Positions 7,881 through 16,816 of a stretch of 64,000 nucleotides of DNA are shown here, in pieces (within the stretch, counting starts at the first letter, position 1; every line of letters starts with the position of its first letter). The stretch covers positions 310,001-374,000 of the forward strand of contig NZ_JAPMLP010000001.1 in assembly GCF_026410285.1 (NCBI RefSeq), read 5' to 3'. The DNA comes from Sulfitobacter sp. F26169L. Lineage in GTDB: Bacteria; Pseudomonadota; Alphaproteobacteria; Rhodobacterales; Rhodobacteraceae. The translations under genes and the position numbers were made by a program. The notes beneath the pieces are model-generated. The model saw only the letters and a list, made by a program, of their open reading frames with translations. It did no database searches and was not told the DNA's origin.

Positions 7881-9740
7881 ATGCACAACATGCTGTCACA
7901 GACCACGCGCGGATTAAGCCTGGCCCTGTCGGGCCTAATCGTGGCCGTTGTCTTTTACGTTTCGGTTTTCGGGGTTTTTAGTGAATCCTATCTGCGGGTC
8001 GGAATGCTTCTTGTTGGGGGGCTTTTGATTTTGCTCAGCCAGATTGAAGGAACTGACAGTTCGGTTGGCAAGCTGCTATCGTTGATAACGGCTGCAGGCC
8101 TGAGTGTTGCGGTCTATCAGTATTTCAAGGCAGCAGCAGAGATTGAAACAGGATTATATTTTCTGACATCGGCTGACATCTGGCTGGGTCTGCTGGGCTT
8201 GATCGCGGTTATCGAACTCACACGCCGCTCCGTCGGGATGGTGATGGCAGGCGTAGCTGCATTTGTGTTGATCTATGGCGCATTTGGCCAGTACGCGCCG
8301 GGCTTCATGCGGCACGCGGGCATGACATCCGAGGAGCTTATACAGGTTCTGTGGTTCTCGTTTGATGGCGTGTTCGGACGGCCGATGGCAACGGTTGTCT
8401 CCACCATTCTTATTTTCATTATCTTCGGTGCGTTTCTGGAATTTCTCACAATCGACAGGGTGCTGGTGAAACTTGCCCTTGCTGCGACGGGGCGTGTGCG
8501 TTCCGGCCCTGCCGCCGCTGCCACAATTGCAAGCGGGCTATTTGGGACAATCTCGGGCAGCGCGGTTGCCAATGTGGTTGGCACCGGTGTTATCACCATA
8601 CCACTGATCAAAAAACGCGGGTTCAAGCCGCATTTCGCTGGCGCGGTGGAGGCGGCCGCCTCTAGTGGTGGGCAAATCACGCCACCGATCATGGGCGCTG
8701 TTGCCTTTATCATGGCCGATGTCACCGGCCAGCCTTACCTTACGATCTGCCTCGCGGCTGTGGTGCCTGCGCTGCTCTATTACGCCGGTTTGTTTATGGC
8801 GATTTCCAGCGCGGCGCGGGACATGGATATCGAAGAGGTGGAGCAGCCAAAGCTGAATTTCGCCTGGCGTGAAGTCGCACAGATCATTGTTTTCATGCTT
8901 TCGCTGACAGCGATCGTTGTGGCCATGGTTGGCGGTTCTTCCCCTGCCTACGCCGGTTTCATCGGGGTTGCGTTTGCTGTGGTTCTGGGGTTCGCCCTGA
9001 AACCCGGCCTGTTGACTGATCGCGTGTCATGGATAACGTTCATCCGTTCGGCTGGTATGATATCGGCGCAGTTGATCGTAATCGTCGGTGCGGTTGGCAT
9101 TATCATCGGCATTTTGAACCTGACAGGCGTTGGACTTCGTTTCGCGTCGCTGGTGGCAAGCTATGCAGATGGGCAACTGGTTATCTCGCTTTTGTTGATG
9201 GCGCTTGCATGTTTGCTGCTGGGCATGGGCATGCCGACTGTGCCTGCCTATTTGATCATCGTACTGGTGATGGGGCCTGCGTTGCAGAAACTGGGCGTGC
9301 CGATCATTCACACGCATATGTTTGTGTTGTATTTCGGGGTGCTGTCCGCTGTGACACCGCCGGTTGCACTTGCCGCTTTTGCAGCGGCGCCGATTGCGGG
9401 GGCGGGGGCCATGCGCACCGCAGTTGAGGCATCGCGTCTTGCCCTGCCGGGCTTTGTGATCCCGTTTGCGTTCATCTACCAGCCGGCAATGCTGCTTGGC
9501 ACGGGATACAGCCTGCTGGCGTCAGCGCAGTCGATCCTGTTTGTGACACTTGCGGTGCTGTTGATCTCGCGGGCCTGTTACCCCGCCAAAGGCAAGGCGA
9601 TCTTTGCGCCAATCGGAATCGTAATCGCGTTCGCACTGCTTTTCTTCGGACCACTGGTTTCGTGGATCGCGGTTGCCGCCGCTGTTATGCTGTTGTCGTC
9701 CGTGAGGTTCGGCAAATTCTTGATTTCTGACAATTCATAA
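7881..9740 (+). CDS. TRAP transporter permease, fused small and large subunits (TAXI type)
   Basis: This 619-residue inner-membrane protein joins the four-helix DctQ-like part (about residues 1-130) to the twelve-helix DctM-like part. Such fused permeases pair with TAXI binding proteins. DctM hallmarks include SGLFGTISGSAVANVVGTG and SGGQITPPIMGAVAF near residues 215-275, and LLGMGMPTVPAY and GVLSAVTPPVALAAF later. The ATG at 7881 follows GGGGAGA; a reading from 7719 would overlap the IclR gene. Transport is presumably driven by a sodium or proton gradient. It is followed 25 bases later by its TAXI binding protein. Confidence 0.94.
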   Translation: MHNMLSQTTRGLSLALSGLIVAVVFYVSVFGVFSESYLRVGMLLVGGLLILLSQIEGTDSSVGKLLSLITAAGLSVAVYQYFKAAAEIETGLYFLTSADIWLGLLGLIAVIELTRRSVGMVMAGVAAFVLIYGAFGQYAPGFMRHAGMTSEELIQVLWFSFDGVFGRPMATVVSTILIFIIFGAFLEFLTIDRVLVKLALAATGRVRSGPAAAATIASGLFGTISGSAVANVVGTGVITIPLIKKRGFKPHFAGAVEAAASSGGQITPPIMGAVAFIMADVTGQPYLTICLAAVVPALLYYAGLFMAISSAARDMDIEEVEQPKLNFAWREVAQIIVFMLSLTAIVVAMVGGSSPAYAGFIGVAFAVVLGFALKPGLLTDRVSWITFIRSAGMISAQLIVIVGAVGIIIGILNLTGVGLRFASLVASYADGQLVISLLLMALACLLLGMGMPTVPAYLIIVLVMGPALQKLGVPIIHTHMFVLYFGVLSAVTPPVALAAFAAAPIAGAGAMRTAVEASRLALPGFVIPFAFIYQPAMLLGTGYSLLASAQSILFVTLAVLLISRACYPAKGKAIFAPIGIVIAFALLFFGPLVSWIAVAAAVMLLSSVRFGKFLISDNS

Positions 9741-9765
9741 AACCAACCCCTGAGGAGGAACAACC

Positions 9766-10797
9766 ATGAGTAACTCAACCCTGACACGTCGCGGGCTTCT
9801 TGCCAGCACGGCCGCCGCTGCCGCGATCGCTGCATTGCCACACAAGGCATTTGCGAAAGAACTGCTTCGCATGTCCACACTGGGCCCGGGCACCAGCCCG
9901 AACCTTGTGATGACAACCTTCACCAACATCGTGAACCAGGCGCTGCCGGATTATGAAATCCAGTTGAACGCAACAGGTGCCGCAACGCGCCACGTGCTCG
10001 AAGTCGCCATGGGCCGCAGTGATTTCTGCATGTCGTCACCTGTTATCCATGCGCTGATGCGCAGAAAAGCGGCAATGTTTGAAAAGATCGAACAGGCGCC
10101 GGAACTGGTCAAGCAGTTGCGCACTGTTCTGAACTTTCCGATGGGTGTTTACCACATCGCTGTTTATGAATCCTCGGGCATCACTTCCATGGACCAGATC
10201 CGCGGCAAACGCGTGTTCCTCGGCCCCCCTGGCGGTGCGGCCTACACCACAATGCAGCGTCTGTTCAAAGCGGTCGCCGGTTTGGAAGCAGGCACGGATT
10301 ATGAAGCGGTCAGCCTTGGATGGGACGCGGCAGCAGCGGCGTTTCAGGACGGAAACCTTGACGTGTATTGCAACCCGACCAACGCACCCAGCCCCGCACT
10401 GACCCAGATCGCAGTGACCAATGAAATCCGCTTCCTGGGTATTCCGGCAGACAAGCTGGAAACCGAAGGTGTGCAGAAACTTGTCGGGCGTCCGGGCTTT
10501 GGCGCGGCAACGTTGCCAGCCGGAGTTTACGGCGATAACCAAACCAATGACGAAGACGTAACAACCCTGAGCGTTACTGTCGGGATCGTCTGTAATGAAA
10601 AAGCAGATGAAGACATGATCTATCAGATGACAAAAGCGTTCTTTGCCGGAGTTGAAGAGGCGGGGGATAGTTCACCCTGGCTTAAGGCGATCACACCGGA
10701 GGCGGCAGTGCAGGACATCAACCTGCCGCTGCATCCCGGTGCCTTGCGCGCCCTGACGGAGCTTGGCGTTGAAATCCCAGAGGCGGCCCGCGCCTGA
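9766..10797 (+). CDS. TAXI family TRAP transporter solute-binding protein
   Basis: This 343-residue periplasmic receptor has a Tat-like signal, TRRGLLAST followed by a hydrophobic Ala-rich stretch and an AFA-KE cleavage region near residue 30. The mature part has the TAXI pattern: TLGPGTSPNLVMT for ligand entry, GKRVFLGPPGGAAYTTMQRL near residue 150 and the late NEKADEDMIYQMTKAFF. It follows a GAGGAGG-type site and the permease gene. Its neighbours suggest the ligand carries a sulfate or phosphonate ester, which is inference from the sulfatase downstream. Confidence 0.94.
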   Translation: MSNSTLTRRGLLASTAAAAAIAALPHKAFAKELLRMSTLGPGTSPNLVMTTFTNIVNQALPDYEIQLNATGAATRHVLEVAMGRSDFCMSSPVIHALMRRKAAMFEKIEQAPELVKQLRTVLNFPMGVYHIAVYESSGITSMDQIRGKRVFLGPPGGAAYTTMQRLFKAVAGLEAGTDYEAVSLGWDAAAAAFQDGNLDVYCNPTNAPSPALTQIAVTNEIRFLGIPADKLETEGVQKLVGRPGFGAATLPAGVYGDNQTNDEDVTTLSVTVGIVCNEKADEDMIYQMTKAFFAGVEEAGDSSPWLKAITPEAAVQDINLPLHPGALRALTELGVEIPEAARA

Positions 10798-10865
10798 TAA
10801 ACGATGTGGTCGGGGCCGTGTGGCCCCGACTATTCCCCAAGATGTTGCAGGACCAAGGAATTGTC

Positions 10866-12494
10866 ATGCCCAAGAATGTGCTTTTCATCATGTGTGATCA
10901 ACTAAGGTGGGATTATTTGTCTTGTGCCGGCCATCCGCATCTGGAAACGCCTCATATTGATGCTTTGGCACAGCGGGGCGTGCGGTTTGAGCGCGCCTAT
11001 GTACAGTCAACAATCTGCGGCCCCTCGCGGATGTCTTTTTACACGGGGCGCTATGTCAGCTCTCACGGGTCCACATGGAACGGCATCCCGTTGAAGGTAG
11101 GAGAGATGACCTTGGGCGATCATCTGCGCCCTCTCGGTGTGCGCACAGCGCTGTGTGGCAAAACCCACATGGCTGCGGATGTAGAGGGCATGAAGCGCCT
11201 TGGCCTTGCACCGGACAGCCAGATTGGCGCGTTAGTCTCCGAATGCGGGTTCGAACCCTACGAGCGTGACGACGGCTTGCACCCCGATACCAACTACGGC
11301 AAGCGCAACAAGAATTATGACGCCTACATGAAAGAGCGCGGATGGGAGGAAGAGAACCCGTGGGATTCCGTGGCCAACAGCGGTGAGGACGATGATGGCA
11401 ATATCCTCAGCGGCTGGTTTCTGGACAATTCCGATATCGCCGCGCGCGCTGCCGAAGAAGAAAGCGAAACACCCTACATCACCCGCCGCGCTATGGATTT
11501 CATCAAGGAAGCAGGCGACACCCCTTGGTGCCTGCACCTGAGCTATATCAAGCCGCACTGGCCGTATATCGTGCCCGCACCCTATCACGATATGTATCCC
11601 CCCGAGACACATACGCCCGTGGTGCGCAGCGAGACAGAGCAGGACAATCCCCATCCTGTGTACGGTGCCTTTATGGAGGAGCGCGTCTCGAAGGCGTTTA
11701 CCAACGAGACAACCCGCACAAAGGTTATCGGGGCCTACATGGGCCTGATCAAGCAGATCGACGACCAGATGGGCGAGCTGATGGCCTTTCTCGATGCGCA
11801 GGGTCTGACAGACGATACGATGATCGTGTTTACATCCGATCACGGCGATTATCTGGGCGATCACTGGCTGGGTGAAAAGGAACTGTTCCACGACCAGTCC
11901 GCCCGCATCCCGCTGATTGTGGTCGATCCCGACCGCGCGGCAGATGTCACACGTGGAACGGTGTCCGACGCGCTGGTCGAGGCGATTGATGTCGTACCCA
12001 CCATCCTTGAGTATTTTGGCGGTGAAGCTGTGGATCACATCATCGAAGGTCGCTCGCTATTGCCAATGATGCGCGGGGCCACGACCTCGCTCAGGGAATT
12101 CGCCGTTTCGGAATATGACTACTCGTTCCGGCAGGTGCGCCGCCGTCTGGGCGTCAGCGTGCGGGAGGCAAAACTTACCATGCTGTTTGATGGCCGCTGG
12201 AAATACATCTTTGCCGAAGGTTTCAGGCCGATGCTGTATGACCTCGAGAACGATCCGCAGGAGTTCAACGATCTGGGGGATGACCCCGAGCACGCCGGCG
12301 AATGTGACCGCCTTAAAACCCTGTTTTTCCAATGGGCGCGGCGTACCAGCCAACGCACCACCATGTCGGATGCGAAGATCGAAGCGCGTGGCGTTGATCT
12401 GGCGGAAGCCAAGTCAGGCATCATCATCGGTTTTGCCAAGGAAGAAGACCTTGCCGCGGCATTGGCCGAGGCAGAGGCCGTAGAAAAGAAATAG
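10866..12494 (+). CDS. Sulfatase / phosphonate monoester hydrolase family enzyme, cytosolic
   Basis: This 542-residue alkaline-phosphatase-superfamily hydrolase has CGPSR at residues 51-55, the site where Cys is converted to formylglycine in type I sulfatases. Metal ligands appear as CDQLRWD near residue 10 and TSDHGDYLGDHW near residue 323. There is no signal peptide, so it should act in the cytosol on an imported substrate. The C-terminal part (SEYDYSFRQ, residues beyond 415) resembles phosphonate monoester hydrolases as much as arylsulfatases, so the bond cleaved may be sulfate, phosphonate or phosphodiester. The ATG at 10866 has an AAGGAA site. The gene follows the TRAP genes and precedes a SulP transporter. 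Confidence 0.9.
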   Translation: MPKNVLFIMCDQLRWDYLSCAGHPHLETPHIDALAQRGVRFERAYVQSTICGPSRMSFYTGRYVSSHGSTWNGIPLKVGEMTLGDHLRPLGVRTALCGKTHMAADVEGMKRLGLAPDSQIGALVSECGFEPYERDDGLHPDTNYGKRNKNYDAYMKERGWEEENPWDSVANSGEDDDGNILSGWFLDNSDIAARAAEEESETPYITRRAMDFIKEAGDTPWCLHLSYIKPHWPYIVPAPYHDMYPPETHTPVVRSETEQDNPHPVYGAFMEERVSKAFTNETTRTKVIGAYMGLIKQIDDQMGELMAFLDAQGLTDDTMIVFTSDHGDYLGDHWLGEKELFHDQSARIPLIVVDPDRAADVTRGTVSDALVEAIDVVPTILEYFGGEAVDHIIEGRSLLPMMRGATTSLREFAVSEYDYSFRQVRRRLGVSVREAKLTMLFDGRWKYIFAEGFRPMLYDLENDPQEFNDLGDDPEHAGECDRLKTLFFQWARRTSQRTTMSDAKIEARGVDLAEAKSGIIIGFAKEEDLAAALAEAEAVEKK

Positions 12495-12561
12495 GTTTCA
12501 TGGTCGGCGCTTCATTCGCCGTGAGGCCGCTGAAAAGATAGCAAACGCGCAGGATTCCTGA

Positions 12562-14337
12562 ATGCATCATCGGCTGAACGCCCTCTTTTCCTCGCTGAAC
12601 CCGATCCGCCCCTGGTTTGGGCGGGTCACATCCTCCACGATCAAAGCGGATGCGATTGCAGGGCTGACCAATGCGGCAATCGTTTTGCCTCAGGGGGTGG
12701 CGTTCGCGATCATCGCAGGGTTACCGCCCGAGTTCGGCTTGTTCACAGCGGTTGTTGTCGCGCTGATCGCGGGGCTGTGGGGATCGTCGATGATCATGGT
12801 GTCCGGCCCCACCACAGCGATTTCGGCGGTGATCCTCGCCTCAATGTCGCAATTCGCCACGCCCGGAAGCGAAACCTACATCGCTATGGTATTCACCCTG
12901 ACGCTGATGGTGGGCATTATCCAGATCATCGCGGGTTTTTTTAAACTTGGCGGCCTGATTTCGTTCATCTCGCATTCGGTTCTGATCGGGTTTACCGCCG
13001 CTGCGGCGTTTCTGATCGCCGCCAGCCAGCTTGGCGGTGCATTGGGGATTGAAAAAGGTGAGGGGGGCGGCGTTTTTGAACGTGTCAGCCATGTGGTTGG
13101 CCATATCTCGCAGATCAACACAACGGCGGTGATCATTTCCGGCGTTACAATTGTCACGCTGATTGTGCTGTCAAAGTTCAGCAAAAAGATACCGTCCTAT
13201 ATCATTGCGCTCGGGCTTGGTGCGGGGGTTGCTTATGTGCTGGATGCGCCTGCACAGGGTGTCGCGATGTTTGCGCCGTTGCAATCCATCATTCCGGCGG
13301 TCAGCGCGCCCGAGTTGTCGTTCTCGCTGATCGCCGAGCTTTTGCCGGTTGCGGCGACCGTGGCTTTCGTTGGATTGCTTGAGGCGATTTCGATCGGGCG
13401 TTCCTTTGCACTGCGCCGCGACGAGGAATATGACTCAAGTCAGGAGATGGTGGGGCAGGGGCTGTCCAATACGGTGGGGTCGTTTTTTCAGTGCTATGCC
13501 GGGTCGGGGTCTTTCACACGCTCGGGTTTGAATGCGGATGCAGGCGCACAAACACCTGTATCAACTGTGTTTGCCGCCGCATTTCTGGTGATGCTGCTGA
13601 TTGCGCTGGCCCCCTACCTGCAATATGTGCCGGTTCCTGCGATGGCAGGTGTCATTCTCTTTGTATCTTACAGATTGATCAATTTCGCCGAAATCAAGCA
13701 CGTCCTGCACTCCAACAAGAGCGAAACCGCGATACTGGCGGCAACTTTTCTGACAGGCATTTTCACCGAACTGGACCTTGCAATTGTTGTCGGCGTAATC
13801 GTGTCGCTTTGCGTGTTTCTGTACTCCAGCGCGCATCCGGTTGTCGCGGTCGGCGCGCCGACCGATGTAAATGGCAGGCGCGTGTTCAAAAACGCATCCC
13901 GTTACGGTCTGCCCGAATGTCCACAGATTTCTGTTATTCGTGTGGATGGTCCGCTGTTTTTTGCGTCTGTCGAAAATGTCGAGCAGCAGTTCAGACGCAT
14001 CGAAAACGCGTGCAGCCTGCCACAAATTAAATTGATGGGCCTGAAGGGTTTGTGGAAAATTGATATGTCGGGCGCGGGGCTGCTTCTGAAAGAAATCAGG
14101 CGGGCGCGCAAAGCGGGCGCCGATTTTCATCTCTTTACCACCAACGCATCCAGCTTTTCCGTCTTGCGTCGTTTGGGTGTGCTTTCGGAGTTGGGCGAGA
14201 GTAACCTGCACAACAACAAGGCCGAAGCGATAGCCAAAGCGGTTGAAAGTGCGGATGATGATATTTGCAGGCGGTGCGAATTACGTGTTTTTCTGGAATG
14301 TGCGCAAAAGCCCCATGATCCGCCGAAAAAGGGCTGA
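12562..14337 (+). CDS. SulP family anion transporter with C-terminal STAS domain
   Basis: This 591-residue inner-membrane anion transporter has about 12 hydrophobic segments. ADAIAGLTNAAIVLPQGVAFA near residue 30 is the SulP signature. A STAS domain occupies about residues 450-560, with KIDMSGAGLLLKE at the usual phosphorylatable-Ser loop. A short tail holds DICRRCELRVFLEC, a cysteine cluster I do not recognise from typical SulP proteins. Downstream of a sulfatase, sulfate handling is the natural reading. Bicarbonate or other anions are possible for this family. Confidence 0.93.
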   Translation: MHHRLNALFSSLNPIRPWFGRVTSSTIKADAIAGLTNAAIVLPQGVAFAIIAGLPPEFGLFTAVVVALIAGLWGSSMIMVSGPTTAISAVILASMSQFATPGSETYIAMVFTLTLMVGIIQIIAGFFKLGGLISFISHSVLIGFTAAAAFLIAASQLGGALGIEKGEGGGVFERVSHVVGHISQINTTAVIISGVTIVTLIVLSKFSKKIPSYIIALGLGAGVAYVLDAPAQGVAMFAPLQSIIPAVSAPELSFSLIAELLPVAATVAFVGLLEAISIGRSFALRRDEEYDSSQEMVGQGLSNTVGSFFQCYAGSGSFTRSGLNADAGAQTPVSTVFAAAFLVMLLIALAPYLQYVPVPAMAGVILFVSYRLINFAEIKHVLHSNKSETAILAATFLTGIFTELDLAIVVGVIVSLCVFLYSSAHPVVAVGAPTDVNGRRVFKNASRYGLPECPQISVIRVDGPLFFASVENVEQQFRRIENACSLPQIKLMGLKGLWKIDMSGAGLLLKEIRRARKAGADFHLFTTNASSFSVLRRLGVLSELGESNLHNNKAEAIAKAVESADDDICRRCELRVFLECAQKPHDPPKKG

Positions 14338-14373
14338 TGGGGACCATGCGCACCTTGGTATACTTGGAATAAA

Positions 14374-14410
14374 AAGCCCCGCCGGTCGAAGTGTTCGACC
14401 GGCGGGGCTT
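14374..14410 (-). terminator. Rho-independent terminator of wrbA
   Basis: A perfect 17-base stem (AAGCCCCGCCGGTCGAA and its complement) with a 3-base loop is followed on the minus strand by TTTTTA. It sits 20 bases past the wrbA stop and would also block read-through from the SulP gene. Confidence 0.85.
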
Positions 14411-14429
14411 GGCAGCGTCCGCGCTTGGC

Positions 14430-15020
14430 TCAGGCCAGCTTGGCAGCTGTTTCAACAAGGCGGCGTGCCTGATGGCTGATCGCGGATTTCACCTCATCCG
14501 TAAATTCGGCCCCCTGCGTGTGGCTATATCCATAAGGGTTTCCGCCGGTTTTGAAGATCACTTCATCAGTGTAGCCTGGCGCAACAACAAAACCGCCCCA
14601 GTGCATCACGGTTGTGTAAAATGATTGCAGAGTTGTTTCCTGTCCTCCATGCGCATTTTGCGCCGACGTCATGGCCGTCACCGGTTTGTTTGCCAGTCCG
14701 CCTTTGCCCCAGACACCGCCCAGCGTATCAATAAATGCGCGCATCTGGCTTGCCATAACGCCAAAACGTGTCCCTGCGGAAATGATGTAGGCATTCGCCC
14801 ATTCCATATCCTCGGCCGTGGCCTCGGGGATGTCCTTGGTCGCTTCCGCATGGGCTTTCCATGCGTCCTGACTGTTCACCGCCGCATCTGGAGCGGTCTC
14901 AGCCGCTTTTAAAAGACGTACTTCCGCACCGGCAGCTTTCGCTGCTTCTGCGGCAATTGTCGCCATCTTATAATTGGTTCCGTAGCTTGAATAATACACG
15001 ATTGCGAGTTTGACAGTCAT
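14430..15020 (-). CDS. wrbA: NAD(P)H:quinone oxidoreductase WrbA
   Basis: This 196-residue flavodoxin-like enzyme transfers two electrons from NAD(P)H to quinones and so avoids semiquinone radicals. The FMN phosphate loop is [12 protein letters not shown] near residue 9, and the family motifs [16 protein letters not shown] near 80 and [12 protein letters not shown] near 118 are present. Length matches the family. It stands alone, with its own strong terminator and a 750-base upstream gap. Confidence 0.95.
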   Translation of the reverse strand: MTVKLAIVYYSSYGTNYKMATIAAEAAKAAGAEVRLLKAAETAPDAAVNSQDAWKAHAEATKDIPEATAEDMEWANAYIISAGTRFGVMASQMRAFIDTLGGVWGKGGLANKPVTAMTSAQNAHGGQETTLQSFYTTVMHWGGFVVAPGYTDEVIFKTGGNPYGYSHTQGAEFTDEVKSAISHQARRLVETAAKLA

Positions 15021-15069
15021 TTAGATATCCCCACTTAAATTTTCACCCGAAGGTCAGGTCATTGTTAAA

Positions 15070-15087
15070 CGTTCTCATTCGTGAACG
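15070..15087. promoter_or_regulatory. Short inverted repeat upstream of wrbA
   Basis: CGTTC (15070-15074) and GAACG (15083-15087) are complementary across 8 bases, 50 bases upstream of the wrbA start. It is a weak candidate operator. Confidence 0.25.
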
Positions 15088-15354
15088 GGTTCCGCATTAC
15101 AGCAAATTTCGACGGGCTTTGTTCTGCGGTACGACGTAGTCGGGAACGTACACTCAAGCGATCGCGGTGCCATACGATTCCAGCAAATCATCACGTGGGC
15201 CTTGGGTATTGCGTGCCTCGCTGCTGTCGATATGCATCCCGATCCGGTTGCAATTCCGATGTGCCCGGTGGCGTAACGAGTTGTGTTCACATGGGGAAAA
15301 ACCACCGAAGTACCGACACTGACTGCGCGCAACAACGGCGGGGGAGGATCTGCG

Positions 15355-15495
15355 ATGGATAGATATTCTGCCAGCGACCCACGCAGTATAAGTCGATACC
15401 AACCACAATGTATTGAAATTGGTCCTCGCGAACCTGATCGCGATGTAAATTTCCCGATGCATCGGTTTTCAGATCAGATGCGCAACGAGAACTGA
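15355..15495 (+). CDS. Candidate small ORF, 46 residues, unknown
   Basis: An ATG at 15355 is preceded by GGGGGAGGAT at good spacing and opens a 46-residue polar frame (MDRYSASDPRS...). It has no signal peptide or membrane segment, and I recognise no family. Support is only the ribosome binding site and its place in an otherwise empty gap. Confidence 0.25.
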   Translation: MDRYSASDPRSISRYQPQCIEIGPREPDRDVNFPMHRFSDQMRNEN

Positions 15496-15769
15496 TGTAA
15501 CTGAATTAAGAAGAGGGGAGATCTCAGTTTCAAGACCAGAAACTTTCAAATGAAACCTGTTGGACGATCTGGCCGTAAGAACATATGATATCCGTGCTGG
15601 TAGTTGACCTGCGCTTCCTTGCGTTTAGCTTCTGCGATTGATGCGTTGCCGGTCGTTCTCGGCATAGCTATGGACGTTTGGGAATAAACGATGGAGATGT
15701 TCCTGGTCTGGCGGACCGAAATCGTTCAGGATACCTTCCGTTGAAGTATGAGGGATATGGAAATTTGTA

Positions 15770-16786
15770 ATGAATAGAGCGGCTTGCAGCGCTGCGCGCC
15801 TGAGCGTCGCACCGATGATGGATTGGACGGATCGCCATTGTCGCTACCTCCACCGGCAAATGAGTAAACGCGCACTGCTTTATACAGAGATGGTGACCGC
15901 GCCGGCATTGGTGCGAGGGCGTGCGATGCATCTATTGGACCATGACCCGTCAGAGCATCCCGTCGCCTTACAATTGGGCGGTTCCGATCCGGCAGAGCTG
16001 GCAGAAGCGGCTTATCTGGGGGCGCAAGCGGGGTATGACGAGATTAACCTGAACGTCGGTTGCCCTTCGGATCGGGTGCAATCGGGGGCTTTTGGCGCTG
16101 TATTGATGAAAGACGCCGCACTGGTTGCGCGTTGTATTGCCGCCATGCGCCGCGCGGTGGATGTGGACGTTACGGTGAAATGTCGCATCGGCGTGGATGA
16201 CCAGACCCCCGAAGAAGTCCTGCCCGAATTTCTAAGTAGGATGGTCGGGGCAGGGGTAGAGCGGGTGACAGTCCATGCGCGCAAGGCGTGGCTGGACGGG
16301 CTGAGCCCCAAGGAAAACCGCGACATTCCCCCGCTTGATTATCCGCTGGTCCACCGAATGAAAGAACTGTTTCCGAATCTGCACATTTCGCTCAATGGCG
16401 GCATTAACACACTTGGTGCGGCGCAGGCGGCGCTGGATGCGGGGCTTGACGGTGTGATGATCGGGCGTGCAGCCTATCACCAACCCAGCGAGATCCTTTG
16501 TCAGGCCGACAGGCGTATATTCGGGGCAGGTAGCGACACCACACCCGAAACCGTGGTTTTGGCGATGCTGCCCTACATCGAGGCGCATCTGGAGGCAGGC
16601 GGCAAGCTGGCGCAGGTGACGCGGCATATGCTGGGCCTGTTCGCGGGCCGTCCGGGGGCACGGCTGTGGCGGCGTGTTCTTTCTGAAGGGGCGCATCATA
16701 CCGGTGCGGGCACTGAGCTTGTACAGGATGCGCTGGAACAGACCATGACGCAAAGTACGCTGGCAGCCCAAGCGTGCGCAGTGTAG
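15770..16786 (+). CDS. dusA: tRNA-dihydrouridine synthase A
   Basis: This 338-residue FMN enzyme reduces uridines in the D-loop of tRNA. The TIM-barrel N-terminus SVAPMMDWTDRHCRYLHR binds FMN, and INLNVGCPSDRVQSGAFGA near residue 98 contains the catalytic Cys. VKCRIGVD, SLNGGINT and DGVMIGRAAYHQP complete the DusA pattern. No strong ribosome binding site precedes the ATG at 15770. dusA 5' ends are known integration sites for some phages and islands. None is inserted here, but the upstream gap is odd. Confidence 0.95.
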   Translation: MNRAACSAARLSVAPMMDWTDRHCRYLHRQMSKRALLYTEMVTAPALVRGRAMHLLDHDPSEHPVALQLGGSDPAELAEAAYLGAQAGYDEINLNVGCPSDRVQSGAFGAVLMKDAALVARCIAAMRRAVDVDVTVKCRIGVDDQTPEEVLPEFLSRMVGAGVERVTVHARKAWLDGLSPKENRDIPPLDYPLVHRMKELFPNLHISLNGGINTLGAAQAALDAGLDGVMIGRAAYHQPSEILCQADRRIFGAGSDTTPETVVLAMLPYIEAHLEAGGKLAQVTRHMLGLFAGRPGARLWRRVLSEGAHHTGAGTELVQDALEQTMTQSTLAAQACAV

Positions 16787-16816
16787 CACATACCTAAACT
16801 TCAGGAGTATTCCCCC

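Larger units (their letters stand above)
15021..15769. other. Gene-poor interval between wrbA and dusA
   Basis: This 749-base gap has visibly lower GC than the flanking genes and no convincing long reading frame. It holds a short inverted repeat near wrbA and one candidate small ORF (15355-15495). I found no tRNA, no repeats and no recognisable gene fragment. It could be decayed sequence, a long leader of dusA or the home of an unseen small RNA. Confidence 0.6.

Noticed and set aside
11245-11260. tRNA T-loop-like GGGTTCGAACCCT
   Set aside because: It lies inside the sulfatase coding frame and no acceptor stem or anticodon arm surrounds it.
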